A stretch of DNA of 64,000 nucleotides from assembly GCA_013373595.1 (NCBI GenBank), contig JABXHO010000010.1, positions 1 to 64,000 on the forward strand, in the 5' to 3' direction. Position 1 is the first letter of the stretch. Each line of letters starts with the position of its first letter. Source of the DNA: Flavobacteriales bacterium. Its GTDB lineage: Bacteria > Bacteroidota > Bacteroidia > Flavobacteriales_D > Crocinitomicaceae. A program made the position numbers and the translations under genes. Positions 26,196 to 35,828 of this stretch are shown piece after piece. The notes under the pieces were generated by a model. The model was given only the letters and a program-made list of their open reading frames with translations, had not been told where the DNA came from and searched no databases.

Positions 26196-26361
26196 CGCGA
26201 TTCCGTCTTGGAATTAAACGATTATCCTAACGTTCAACTAAGACTAAAAATACAACAACAGACCATAAACTATTTACGATTAACTTGATTTCAGGTTTAT
26301 TTTCTTGGATGTGCTGAGCTTTAGCACGTTCGATGTGTCAAATAAATTGTATCTTCACATT

Positions 26362-27303
26362 ATGAGCCTGACCAAAGCATTACCACATCGACTAGGTGTC
26401 TATTTCACAGAGCGTTTTCCTGCGCTAGTTTACGCACCATTTTCCGTTATTTTATACGTCTGTTTGTCGTATCTCGTTCAGTTAATTTCGAAGGTAGAAC
26501 CTGTTTTTGATCGGTATAGTATCGCAGGGATGATTACAGCATTCTTCTTTATGCTGTTGATTCGGACGTTTGATGATATCAAGGACGTAGATTTGGATCA
26601 CGATATCTTTCCAGATCGTCCAGTGTCACGTGGAGCAGTGCTGATTCAAGATGTTTATGGCTTGGCGATTTTCAGCTTCAGTGTTTTGGTGATTGTTAAT
26701 GTTTGGTTAGCTCCAGCGAGTATTTGGGTCTTTGTTGGGGTGATGATTTACGCGCTAGGAACCTTCAAGTATTTCTTTTTTGAAGAATTGCACATTCGCA
26801 AACCGTGGGTCGCGATGATCACGCATCAACCTTTGCCATTGTCCATCATTTTTTTGTTGATCCATATTTCTTTGGCTTCGGGAGGTACGTACGAATCATT
26901 TGAAATCAACCATTTGTATCTATTATTGAGTTTTGCCTTGCCCGTTACGGCTTGGGAAGTCTCACGAAAAATTAAAGCGCCCAGTCAAGAGATTGATCGC
27001 TATGCTACATTCTCTCGTATTCTTGGACCAAAAGGTGCTTCAGCAATTCCGCTAATTCTCTATCTGATTTCGGCTGGGGCAAGCGCATTTTTAGCGCATT
27101 CACTCGATCTTCATATTGGGTATTACATTTTATTAGGGTGTTATTTGGTATTTGTCATCTTTGCATATGGACGCTTTATCGCCAAACCTATTCCGGAAAG
27201 AAATATTCTTAAAAACGTGGCAATGGCATATACCGCATTGTTCTTTTTGACTCTTTTGGTATTTGTTTTCTTAGCGTATTCTGACGTTATTTTAGGGTTA
27301 TGA
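26362..27303 (+). CDS. UbiA-family prenyltransferase-like membrane protein
   Basis: 313 residues from the ATG at 26362 (MSLTKALPHRLG); the longer ORF adds 19 unlikely residues. It has about eight or nine hydrophobic helices. The first Asp-rich motif is RTFDDIKDVDLDHDIFPDRP, which corresponds to the UbiA NDxxDxxxD motif that binds Mg-prenyl diphosphate. The second motif is weaker (APSQEIDRYATFSRILG). UbiA enzymes attach prenyl chains to aromatic rings, to haem or, in archaea (DGGGP synthase), to a glycerol-phosphate ether. The acceptor here is unknown. The stop overlaps the start of the next gene (ATGA), so the two are translationally coupled. Confidence 0.8.
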   Translation: MSLTKALPHRLGVYFTERFPALVYAPFSVILYVCLSYLVQLISKVEPVFDRYSIAGMITAFFFMLLIRTFDDIKDVDLDHDIFPDRPVSRGAVLIQDVYGLAIFSFSVLVIVNVWLAPASIWVFVGVMIYALGTFKYFFFEELHIRKPWVAMITHQPLPLSIIFLLIHISLASGGTYESFEINHLYLLLSFALPVTAWEVSRKIKAPSQEIDRYATFSRILGPKGASAIPLILYLISAGASAFLAHSLDLHIGYYILLGCYLVFVIFAYGRFIAKPIPERNILKNVAMAYTALFFLTLLVFVFLAYSDVILGL

Positions 27304-29918
27304 ATACCATTCTTTCAAACGATGAGCATATTCATCGAATGAGCCGCATTGAACTTGGGGGGAAAGGAGCTTACCTTGCTGAGTTGATCAAGTCTGGATT
27401 TAATGTTCCTCCTTTTTTTGTGATTACCAGTGAATTGTTTCACAAGATGACGAAACATTTGTCGTCGCAGATCTCGGAACTGATGGAGTCGGGAGCGTCT
27501 GAACAGGTGTCGCTTTTGGAGAAAATTCAGGAATCGATAGTGTCGTATTCGTTCAGCAAAGAAGATGAAAACGAAATTTTGGCCCAACTCGATCAAATTC
27601 TTGAAAATGATGGAGCTCATGTATCAGTGCGTTCGTCGGGAGGAGCAGAAGATGGTGAATCGACTTCGTTTGCAGGACAGCACGAAACATTTCTATACGT
27701 TTCTCGGGGTGAACTACTGGATAAAATCAAGCATTGCATGGCATCGGCATGGAGTCCGAGTGTGGTGGCGTATCGAATGAAGCAAGGAGTTGGCTTGTAC
27801 AACATGAATTTTGCTGTCATTGTGCAGAGAATGATTCACGCAAAAACTGCGGGGATTGCGTTTTCAATGAACCCATCAGGGAATTTAGCAGATGCAATTA
27901 TCGTTGCGGGATATGGAGCTGGAGAGGGAATTGTTTCCGATAAGGTGGAGTCGGATGCATATGTGGTCAACCGTCAGAGTCAAATTGTTTCGAAAGAAAT
28001 TCAGACTAAAAACCATCGCATGATGTTTCACCCATCAGAAGGATTGGTACGAGAGAAGGTTCCGAAGGAATTGGTGGATCTTTCGGCTTTATCTGATGAG
28101 CAAATTCGAGAGGTATACGAAGAGGTGATGAAAGCGGAGAGTTTACTCGAAGATATTGCGGATATTGAGTTTTGTTTTGATGAGGAAGGCTGCTGGATTT
28201 TGCAAATGCGTCCTGTTACGACGATCAACTTGAAGAAAATTGCTATCCTCGACAATACGAATATTGTAGAAAGCTATCCGGGAATCAGTTTGCCTTTAAC
28301 GTTCTCATTTGCGCGTTATGCGTATGAACATGCGTTCAAAGGAGCGGCAAAAGCATTTTGGATGCCCAAACGAGAACAGGAATTGGCGTCGTCGATGTTT
28401 GAACACCTGCTGGGCTATCATCAAAACCGAATTTTCTATCGACTCGACAATTGGTACAAAATGATTTCCCTCGTATTCAGCTCCAAAAAGTCGATGGAAT
28501 CGTGGGAGAAAGCAGTGGGCTTGAAACGTCCGCCAGGCAATGAGTTGTCTCTTTCCTTTGGAAACAAACTAAAAGTATATGCGTCAACGCTTTGGCGAGT
28601 TTTGAACTACAAGCGGGGGAACCGAATGTTTTTTCAATTGTTTGGGAAGCATTACGGTGAACTTCGGGCAATTGATTTAACGGAATTAAACTTGATTCAA
28701 TTGAGTACAACGCTCGATCAATACGCAGCGACATTTTTTCAGTTTTGGTACTTAACGCTCATCAATGATTTGATGACCTTTAAAAGCTTTGACTGGGTGC
28801 AAAAAGGGATTGAGCGAAGAAAGATAGAATCGAAGGATTTAGCCAATGATCTCATTGCTGGAATGTATCAATCTGAATCGGAATTGGCCATTGTAGAGGT
28901 GCTCAAGTTGAAGGATGAAATTGCTCAGAGTGATGAATTATCGGCTCTTTTCAAAAGAAATACGGACGAAGTGTGGGAAGCTTTGCTTTCGGATGAATTC
29001 AAGGATTTCTCGGAAAGCGTTCGGAAATACATTGATCGTTTTGGGGACCGAACCTTGGCTGAGTTGAAGTTAGAAAAGGCATCTTTTCGTCATGAACCAC
29101 ATGGATTTATCGAGTTGCTCAAAGGACAGTTGCGCTCCGAAGAATCCTACGGCATGTACCAAGAAAAACAAAAAATACGACGTTTAGCATCGGATGGTTT
29201 GATGAAGAAAGCATTTCAATGGTGGAATCCACGATCGTACTTTTTTCGTTATTCAGTTCGAATGGCGGCGTACGGAACCTACAGTCGCGAGAATATGCGT
29301 TTCTGTCGCACCCGAATCTACGGAGCGGTAAAAGATATTTATTGGGAAATCGGAAAACGATTGACAGAAAAGCAATTGATTGCTGCACCTGAGGATATTT
29401 TCTACTTAACGAGTGATGAGGTCAGAGCGGTGTGCGGAAAGCCAATCAATTCGTTGCAGGAAATCGTACAAAGCAGGAAGGAGGAGTGTGAAGTGAATGC
29501 AAAAGCAAAGCTTCCTGATCGGATTATTTATGAACGAACTCCGCCCGTTTTTCGATCCAAACAGTCGTTAAGAGAAGAAAGTACATCGACATTAACGGGA
29601 ATTCCCGTTTCCAAAGGAATCATTCAGGCGGAGGCAATGGTGATTACCGAACCAAGCTACGACCTGAATGTGAAGGGCAAAATACTGATCACCGAAATTA
29701 CCGATCCCGGTTGGGTATTTTTGATGTCGCAAGCGAGTGGTTTGGTGAGCGAAAAGGGATCACTTTTGTCGCATACGGCCATTGTTGGGCGCGAAATGGG
29801 CATTCCAGTCGTGGTGAGCGTCGCAGAAATAACTTCACGCATCCAATCAGGTGATATCATCAAAATTGACGGGCAGCAAGGTACTGTCGAAATTATCCAA
29901 CGGAAAGACGCAATTTAA
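27300..29918 (+). CDS. PEP-synthase-like ATP-grasp/phosphohistidine-domain protein (copy 1)
   Basis: An 872-residue protein. It has an N-terminal PPDK-type ATP-grasp domain (GGKGAYLAELIKSGFNVPPFF near residue 20; VSVRSSGGAEDGESTSFAGQ near 105; LQMRPVTT near 300), a long helical linker, and a C-terminal swivelling domain with the phosphorylatable His825 in GSLLSHTAIVGREMGIP. A PEP/pyruvate-binding TIM barrel is absent, so it is not a true PEP synthase. The layout matches rifampin phosphotransferase and the prodiginine/tambjamine condensing enzymes PigC/TamQ, which use ATP for a phosphoryl-dependent reaction. It is coupled to the UbiA gene. Its stop overlaps the stop of a convergent paralogue. 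Confidence 0.87.
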   Translation: MNTILSNDEHIHRMSRIELGGKGAYLAELIKSGFNVPPFFVITSELFHKMTKHLSSQISELMESGASEQVSLLEKIQESIVSYSFSKEDENEILAQLDQILENDGAHVSVRSSGGAEDGESTSFAGQHETFLYVSRGELLDKIKHCMASAWSPSVVAYRMKQGVGLYNMNFAVIVQRMIHAKTAGIAFSMNPSGNLADAIIVAGYGAGEGIVSDKVESDAYVVNRQSQIVSKEIQTKNHRMMFHPSEGLVREKVPKELVDLSALSDEQIREVYEEVMKAESLLEDIADIEFCFDEEGCWILQMRPVTTINLKKIAILDNTNIVESYPGISLPLTFSFARYAYEHAFKGAAKAFWMPKREQELASSMFEHLLGYHQNRIFYRLDNWYKMISLVFSSKKSMESWEKAVGLKRPPGNELSLSFGNKLKVYASTLWRVLNYKRGNRMFFQLFGKHYGELRAIDLTELNLIQLSTTLDQYAATFFQFWYLTLINDLMTFKSFDWVQKGIERRKIESKDLANDLIAGMYQSESELAIVEVLKLKDEIAQSDELSALFKRNTDEVWEALLSDEFKDFSESVRKYIDRFGDRTLAELKLEKASFRHEPHGFIELLKGQLRSEESYGMYQEKQKIRRLASDGLMKKAFQWWNPRSYFFRYSVRMAAYGTYSRENMRFCRTRIYGAVKDIYWEIGKRLTEKQLIAAPEDIFYLTSDEVRAVCGKPINSLQEIVQSRKEECEVNAKAKLPDRIIYERTPPVFRSKQSLREESTSTLTGIPVSKGIIQAEAMVITEPSYDLNVKGKILITEITDPGWVFLMSQASGLVSEKGSLLSHTAIVGREMGIPVVVSVAEITSRIQSGDIIKIDGQQGTVEIIQRKDAI

Positions 29919-32377
29919 TTGAGTAATTCAATAGAACCGTCCGATCCGTTCATCCGTAAGCGATCTCCCGTTTTTATGAGTTCAAGTGCATCTGGAACAG
30001 CCAAAATTGCAGGGATTCCATATTCTCGCGAAATGATGGCGCCGTGGGATAACATGCCTCCCGTTTCGGTAATCAGTCCATTGATTTTAGCAAAGTAAAC
30101 TGTCCATGCTGGATCGGTAAACTTCGTGACCATGATCATTCCTTCCGGCATTTTCTCAGCATCACTTACTGATCGTGCCACGTAGGCTTCTCCTTCAATT
30201 TGTCCACTGGAGCAGGCAATTCCATGAAGTAATTTACTTGATTTGAAAGATTTTTTCGAAACCATTCCTTGTTCCACCCAAATCTCGTTCGGACGGTCAA
30301 AATTTCGGAAACTGGTATGAATAATTTTGTTCTTTCGAATCGTTTCCAAATGAGCGGTTTTTCCTTCAAACAATTCCAAAATTTCCTCAGGAAAGAGAAA
30401 GAAGATATCTTCCACTTCGCTTACCGTATTTTCGCGCTGCATGCGCAAGCCAATTTCCCAAAAGATGTTGCGTATGATTCCATACATTTGGCTCGATCGA
30501 TCACGAAACTCTTCTCGTAACCATAGCAATTTTCGGTGATTGGTGATTTCTTTTTGCAAGCGTTTGGAGTGAACTTTTGACATTTCATTCTGAAATACCT
30601 TGTGCTGTTCTTCGTTTTGTCGAATGATGCTTTCGTCGTCCTCCTTAGTTAAAAAGTTGCAGAGCGTAGCGAAGGCCTGCATGGGTTGTTGGTCCCAGTT
30701 GGGAACCAGAATTTGGAGTTCCTTCTCACTTTTGTAGCTGTACGTTTGCAAAATCTCGAAAATCTCTTTTCTAAAAGGCATTTCCTGTTCACTTTGATAG
30801 AAATCACACAATTCTGCAGCCGATTTTTCCAGAAAGAAGGTTCGATCATTCGAATTACGAATTGCTCGACTCAAATTCCACAAAGCATAACTCGGACGGA
30901 GGTGCGAAATGTTTTGAAGTCCTGTGATGAGGTTCAAATATTTGATGGAACCTGATCGGTTTTTCTTCTCCAAGTATTCTTTGAAAAGAGTCGTATTGTT
31001 CGAATTCGTGTAAATGATTTCAAAATACGTTCCTTCCACACGAATAAAGTCTTCCTCAATCAGTTTTCGGGCGGTTACAATCAGTTCATTCTTCGATAGT
31101 TCCTTGGGTGCTAAACGTCGATAATGCGCCAATATTTCTTCCAATCGATTCAGCTCGGCATTCGCATTTTTAAGTTTTTGCTTGATCGACTTTTTCAGTG
31201 CCAAAAGCACTTGCAAACCATTTACGATACTTTTCAGGTTGGTTTTTGTGACATGTCCTTTTCCTTCATATTGAGGACGTACACCCAAATCATTATCAAA
31301 TTCGCGCTCTACGAAACCAGGGATTTTCTTCACACCGTCTTTCACCGCACTTAGATTCCAGTAGGAGTACAGCATAAACTGCGTAAACCATTTTTCGGGC
31401 ATATAATTCGGGTGAATATTCACAGATTTCAAGTAAGGTGACATTGTATTTTCAAATGCACGCTCGTAGAGCGAATACATAAATGGCGTAGCAATTTCGG
31501 AGGAAATCCCTCCATCTTTCAAATCAGCATTTGTCCAATCATACTTCGTATTGAAACGAATAGCAGTCATCGGACGGGCTTGTAAAATGTATAATTTGTG
31601 ATCTTTCAGCGCCCATTCAATATCAACAGGATAACCATAAAGTTGTTGTATGTCGAGCGCTTGTCTCACGATTTCTTGAATCGAAGTTTCGTCTAAAGAA
31701 GAGATATCAATCTGGTTCAACTGTGTAATGACATCGTTGTACCAATTCACGCGGTATGAACTCGGTGTAGCCGTTCCTTGTACCAAATTTTCGCCCAAGC
31801 CATTGATACTTTCGATTAAGATTTCTTTTTCATTTCCTGTAAGCGGATTTACCGTAAAACAAACACCAGCATGCTCAGGATTCACCATTTCCTGCACGAT
31901 TAAATTGACGCGTAGGAGATTACAATCGATGTGGTGGTTGTGGCAATAGGTTAGTGCTGTTTCGTCATAGGTCGAAAGAATGCATTCGAGAATTGCTCCC
32001 GCAAATTCATCAAAATTACTTACGTTCAGAATGGTTGTGAATTGCCCTGCGAAAGATAGAACTGATCCATCTTCTAAATTCACCGAACTTCGAACAGCAA
32101 CTTTGGTATTGCTTGGAAAAAAATCTTTGTAGTACGACCATGCATTCTCGATGAGCGGCGTAAACTGCTCGCTGCATGTCTCCACAAAAACGCGCTTTTC
32201 CGTGGCGGGCATTTCTACATTCTGCGTGAAGGAAATAAAGACGTTCTCAACCTCGGGTGAGGGAATAACGAAACCATTGGGGACGTTAAGGCCTGCTTTG
32301 AACAAGGTCGCAAGACTGTTTGCTTTTCCGCCGTAATTTCCTTCTGGTAATTGATCAAATGAATAAATTCTGGACAT
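29915..32377 (-). CDS. PEP-synthase-like ATP-grasp/phosphohistidine-domain protein (copy 2)
   Basis: An 820-residue paralogue of the facing gene with the same order: ATP-grasp (GGKANSLATLFKAGLNVPNGF near residue 16; VAVRSSVNLEDGSVLSFAGQ near 105; LQARPMTA near 275), helical linker with a shared WEIGLRMQRE region, and C-terminal domain with His778 in GGMLSHGAIISREYGIP. The two copies share motifs but are clearly diverged, so they probably act on different substrates or steps. It is the last gene of a four-gene operon (methyltransferase, aminotransferase-reductase, CarS-like, this gene), 10 bp after the CarS-like gene. Confidence 0.87.
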   Translation of the reverse strand: MSRIYSFDQLPEGNYGGKANSLATLFKAGLNVPNGFVIPSPEVENVFISFTQNVEMPATEKRVFVETCSEQFTPLIENAWSYYKDFFPSNTKVAVRSSVNLEDGSVLSFAGQFTTILNVSNFDEFAGAILECILSTYDETALTYCHNHHIDCNLLRVNLIVQEMVNPEHAGVCFTVNPLTGNEKEILIESINGLGENLVQGTATPSSYRVNWYNDVITQLNQIDISSLDETSIQEIVRQALDIQQLYGYPVDIEWALKDHKLYILQARPMTAIRFNTKYDWTNADLKDGGISSEIATPFMYSLYERAFENTMSPYLKSVNIHPNYMPEKWFTQFMLYSYWNLSAVKDGVKKIPGFVEREFDNDLGVRPQYEGKGHVTKTNLKSIVNGLQVLLALKKSIKQKLKNANAELNRLEEILAHYRRLAPKELSKNELIVTARKLIEEDFIRVEGTYFEIIYTNSNNTTLFKEYLEKKNRSGSIKYLNLITGLQNISHLRPSYALWNLSRAIRNSNDRTFFLEKSAAELCDFYQSEQEMPFRKEIFEILQTYSYKSEKELQILVPNWDQQPMQAFATLCNFLTKEDDESIIRQNEEQHKVFQNEMSKVHSKRLQKEITNHRKLLWLREEFRDRSSQMYGIIRNIFWEIGLRMQRENTVSEVEDIFFLFPEEILELFEGKTAHLETIRKNKIIHTSFRNFDRPNEIWVEQGMVSKKSFKSSKLLHGIACSSGQIEGEAYVARSVSDAEKMPEGMIMVTKFTDPAWTVYFAKINGLITETGGMLSHGAIISREYGIPAILAVPDALELIKTGDRLRMNGSDGSIELLN

Positions 32378-32387
32378 GTGTGCTTGG

Positions 32388-32954
32388 TTAAAATGGTTCT
32401 TTGCGTAGGCGTAGTAAGTACAAGAGATAGTTTATCCCAAGGTGAAGAAAACCGTAGAAAAGAATTCCAAACCAGAAATGTTTTAATGTGAAATTTGAAA
32501 ATAAGAGAAGTAGAAGTGTAAGGGTAATAACCGAATCGAGTTGGTCAATCATTCGCTGAATAAAGGAGGTTGATTTCCCTTCGGAAATGCCCATTTGCCG
32601 CTTAAAAAAGCTATTCGGGAGCTCTCCAATAACGTAACCGACTCCGTATAAAACACCATAAAACACAGGTGAGAAACGGTTAAAATCGAGGAGGTTTAAG
32701 TTGGATAGAGCCGAAACTTGTTCAATGATCCACTTGTAGAGATATGTGAAAGCAATGGAAGCGATAATCATCACGATGATGCCACGGTAGGTTTTGTTGT
32801 CACCGAAAATCCGATGCGACCGAAACGTAGCGTAATGATCGAGCGGGTAGGTCGCAAATTTGAGCCAATTGTATCGAACCACCACCATGTGGAAGATGGC
32901 CGCCAAAATAACAGGCGAGGCAACCAGGAGCAATTCTAGTATGAGTTCGATCAT
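32388..32954 (-). CDS. CDP-archaeol synthase (CarS)-like membrane protein
   Basis: A 188-residue protein with about five hydrophobic helices. It carries the three conserved CarS blocks: GDNKTYRGI (residues ~51-59; the archaeal form is GDxKTWRG), GELPNSFFKRQMGISEGKST (~110-130; archaeal GDLxxSFxKRR) and DQLDSVI (~137). Archaeal CarS uses CTP to activate an unsaturated archaetidic acid. In this bacterium the substrate could be a phosphatidic, ether or prenyl phosphate. The protein starts 9 bp after the fusion enzyme and is followed 10 bp later by the ATP-grasp gene. A CDP-alcohol phosphatidyltransferase that could use its product lies about 3.5 kb away. Confidence 0.8.
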   Translation of the reverse strand: MIELILELLLVASPVILAAIFHMVVVRYNWLKFATYPLDHYATFRSHRIFGDNKTYRGIIVMIIASIAFTYLYKWIIEQVSALSNLNLLDFNRFSPVFYGVLYGVGYVIGELPNSFFKRQMGISEGKSTSFIQRMIDQLDSVITLTLLLLLFSNFTLKHFWFGILFYGFLHLGINYLLYLLRLRKEPF

Positions 32955-32963
32955 TATGAGCGT

Positions 32964-35825
32964 TTAAAATATCGTTTCAAGTTTATTTTTTTTGAGTTTG
33001 AAACCGTGTTTCGCTCCCAGTTGATTCATATAGTGGACCTGAGAAGGATGCAAGTTTCCGAAGGAAAAGTTACACAGCTTTTCTTCAAGTCCTAGTAAAA
33101 TGGTTTCGGAAATGCAGGCAAAGGCTTCTCCTTTTCCAAGCGGGTAGGCACGCATGGTAATGGTTTGTTCGTAGGGAAGTTCAACCACTCCACCCATGAT
33201 TACTTTGATGTTTCGCTTGTTCTGAATCAATTCGTCCGTACTATTGATGGGAACGGAAATGTCGTAAACAATCGAATTGTCTGCAAAATAGGGACTGTAC
33301 AAGAATGGATCAGGGTGATTGGTTGCTACCACAGTCACATCGCACTGCACCAATTCCTCCAGAGAGTCGATTACTTGAAATGGAAAGCGGTCACCAAGTT
33401 CATTCGTGAGTTGTTCAGAAAGAGACAGATCGCTTAGGGCGAGTTCTCCCGATTTTAACCGTTTATATGTCTTCGAATTCGCAAAAAGATCATACGCTTT
33501 TGCATGAATCGCAGAAGATCTTGCGTTCGGGTTCGTGATCATTTCAGAAAAAATATAACTAATCAGTTCTCGAAGAAATCGAAGTGTTTTCAATTTGCCA
33601 CCTTTTGAATCGCTTCCTTTCAAGACCATGTTCGAAAAGTAGGGTAGAAAGCACTTCACGTAGGTAGAACAAATGTTTCCTGCCGCACCGAGTACGCCCA
33701 AGGTGAGTGATGCTCCCGACTTAATCGTTGCGGAAATCTCTTCTTTGATTGCTTGAACGCCAATACCTACGGTATAACTGTTTCCTGTTGTTATGAATAC
33801 GTTGGGATTTCGAATCGATTTCCCATTTTTAGTGATCACGGATGAATATTGCCCCAACCCAACTAGTGGACAGCCAAATTCCTCGTGAAGGAAATCAACC
33901 GCGTCATTGCAAAGATCCGCATAATGCGTGTACAGATTCTTGTTCATCATTTCGCGTGCCATCGAAGCAGTAAAGAGCATTCCTGCGAAGTAGGTATTTA
34001 CAGATTTTCCTGAACTTCCTTCCATTTTTCGGGCATGCACTAGAATGGGCGTCGCTATTTCAAGAACAGATTCAAGTAGTGCGTTGATGGTTTCATCGGA
34101 CAATACTTCCATGCTTGGATCGCCATCTTTTGCGCCGTTCTCATTGATGTAGTGCGAAATAAATCCAACCGACTGATTTATATTTTCATCGATTTCGATA
34201 ATCACATTGTTTTGACCGAAATCCGTTACGGCACGGAGGTTTTGTTCTGCTTTTGGCAACAAGTGTTCGATCAATTTGTAGAAATCACGGCAGTAGATAA
34301 TATGCGCAAGTGCTTTCAATGCCGTTTGAAAATGAGTCAACTCTTCCTCCGAGACAAAAATACATGGAAGTACACGCAATGTGTTTGGATCAGAGAGTGT
34401 TGGGGCAATCCGAATGTTCCATTGATTCAACAAGTAAGAACAATACAGATAATTCAAATAGCCGGAACGAGAGAACATCTGAAAACTGTAATTCTCACTA
34501 AAGTTGAGGTCGAAAAATTCAATTCCCCATAGTAATCCTGCACCGCGGACTTCTTTCACAACTTGCGGGTAATCACGCTGAACACGTTGCAAACAAGACT
34601 CAATTTGTTTTCCTTTTGAACGTATTGTTTCCCTTTCGGCCTTCGAAATTTGGAGTGCTTTCAATGAAATTTCTGCAGAATAGGAATCGTCCGAATAAGT
34701 GGACGTATGTACCACTCCAAATCCTTCGTGATAGTGCTTTTCGTCAATCACGAGTGCTGCATTTTTCACCATTCCTCCGCCAAATGATTTACTGAAGAGA
34801 TAATAGTCAGCGTAAATTTCAGCTTGGAGTGAATGCGCGAAAGTTCCTGTTCGAAACGATCCACATTGAATTTCATCGAAGATGAGTGGGATGTTTACGT
34901 TTCGTGTTCGTTCTCGCAAAAATGTAAGCAGTTCGTTTGAAACAGGACGAATTCCACCTTCTCCTTGAATCGGCTCAACAATTACGCCCAAACACATCAA
35001 AACCGATGATTCTTCGAATGAAATGGTTCCGTTTGTCAACTTTGGAAAGCGTACAGTTCGAAACAAGGAAAGTAAGGTCGATTCGAATGGGGCCGTGTTT
35101 GGTTCCACAAAAACGACGTGTGATTTTTCCCGATCATTCGTTTGAAATCCATCCCGAAATTGAGGATTGGATGTTAAATTCAGCGCCCCCGTTGTTTTTC
35201 CATGAAACGAATGTTCGAGCGCCAGTAGCACTGGAGAAGTTTCGTTGAATACTGCGTGAAAGTGTTCAATGCAGAAATTTTTGAAGGAGATGAAATCATC
35301 AAATGTCTGATCGTTCGCTTGAGCAACGAAGGGCTGTTCACTTGTGGCAAAAAAATGATTGATTGCGTGCAATTCTCGATGCAATCGATCCAATAATTTG
35401 TCCTTGTTTTTACTAAAGTTGAGTCGAGCATGTTTGATGGCCGCTTCAACTGCTTCTGCACCCGAATTAGCGAAGGTTGTGATGTAGTTTTTGCTGGAAT
35501 GGTGTCCAATTTCCCCTGAAATAAATCGAGCCAGAGCTTCCACTGAAGGCTTCGAAGCCAGTTGAGTGTGGTTGGGAACCTGATTGCTGATCAGTTCAAT
35601 GGCTTTTTGCTTCAGTTCTGGATGATGATGTCCGAGTAGCAAAGATCCATATCCTCCGATATAATCACTTACGCGAATTTCTTTCCCTTCTTCATCTAAA
35701 TAAAACAGTCCACCGCCTTCTCCACGGATAAAATCTTTGTCGAGTAACAGCGTGCGTAGCAAGCGATCCAGTTTTGGACGAGTATGAGTGCCTGACGCTT
35801 GATATGTGTTCAACTGTTCCTTCAA
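32964..35825 (-). CDS. Fusion of class III aminotransferase with acyl-ACP reductase-like domain
   Basis: A 953-residue protein. Residues ~30-510 are a PLP fold-type I class III aminotransferase: SGAEAVEAAIKHAR (121-134), VEPIQGEGG (283-291), FDEIQCG (316-322), and the PLP lysine Lys346 in FSKSFGGGM. Residues ~530-953 resemble cyanobacterial long-chain acyl-ACP reductase: TTGNSYTVGI (679-688), Rossmann loop VLGAAGNICS (711-720), FACISETILLGLE with Cys904 at the position I recall as the acyl-thioester Cys, and the terminal NFSFG...LGAKHGF. The second half should reduce a fatty acyl thioester to the aldehyde and the first should aminate it, giving a long-chain amine. It lies 3 bp after the methyltransferase gene. 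Confidence 0.85.
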   Translation of the reverse strand: MKEQLNTYQASGTHTRPKLDRLLRTLLLDKDFIRGEGGGLFYLDEEGKEIRVSDYIGGYGSLLLGHHHPELKQKAIELISNQVPNHTQLASKPSVEALARFISGEIGHHSSKNYITTFANSGAEAVEAAIKHARLNFSKNKDKLLDRLHRELHAINHFFATSEQPFVAQANDQTFDDFISFKNFCIEHFHAVFNETSPVLLALEHSFHGKTTGALNLTSNPQFRDGFQTNDREKSHVVFVEPNTAPFESTLLSLFRTVRFPKLTNGTISFEESSVLMCLGVIVEPIQGEGGIRPVSNELLTFLRERTRNVNIPLIFDEIQCGSFRTGTFAHSLQAEIYADYYLFSKSFGGGMVKNAALVIDEKHYHEGFGVVHTSTYSDDSYSAEISLKALQISKAERETIRSKGKQIESCLQRVQRDYPQVVKEVRGAGLLWGIEFFDLNFSENYSFQMFSRSGYLNYLYCSYLLNQWNIRIAPTLSDPNTLRVLPCIFVSEEELTHFQTALKALAHIIYCRDFYKLIEHLLPKAEQNLRAVTDFGQNNVIIEIDENINQSVGFISHYINENGAKDGDPSMEVLSDETINALLESVLEIATPILVHARKMEGSSGKSVNTYFAGMLFTASMAREMMNKNLYTHYADLCNDAVDFLHEEFGCPLVGLGQYSSVITKNGKSIRNPNVFITTGNSYTVGIGVQAIKEEISATIKSGASLTLGVLGAAGNICSTYVKCFLPYFSNMVLKGSDSKGGKLKTLRFLRELISYIFSEMITNPNARSSAIHAKAYDLFANSKTYKRLKSGELALSDLSLSEQLTNELGDRFPFQVIDSLEELVQCDVTVVATNHPDPFLYSPYFADNSIVYDISVPINSTDELIQNKRNIKVIMGGVVELPYEQTITMRAYPLGKGEAFACISETILLGLEEKLCNFSFGNLHPSQVHYMNQLGAKHGFKLKKNKLETIF

Positions 35826-35828
35826 AGC

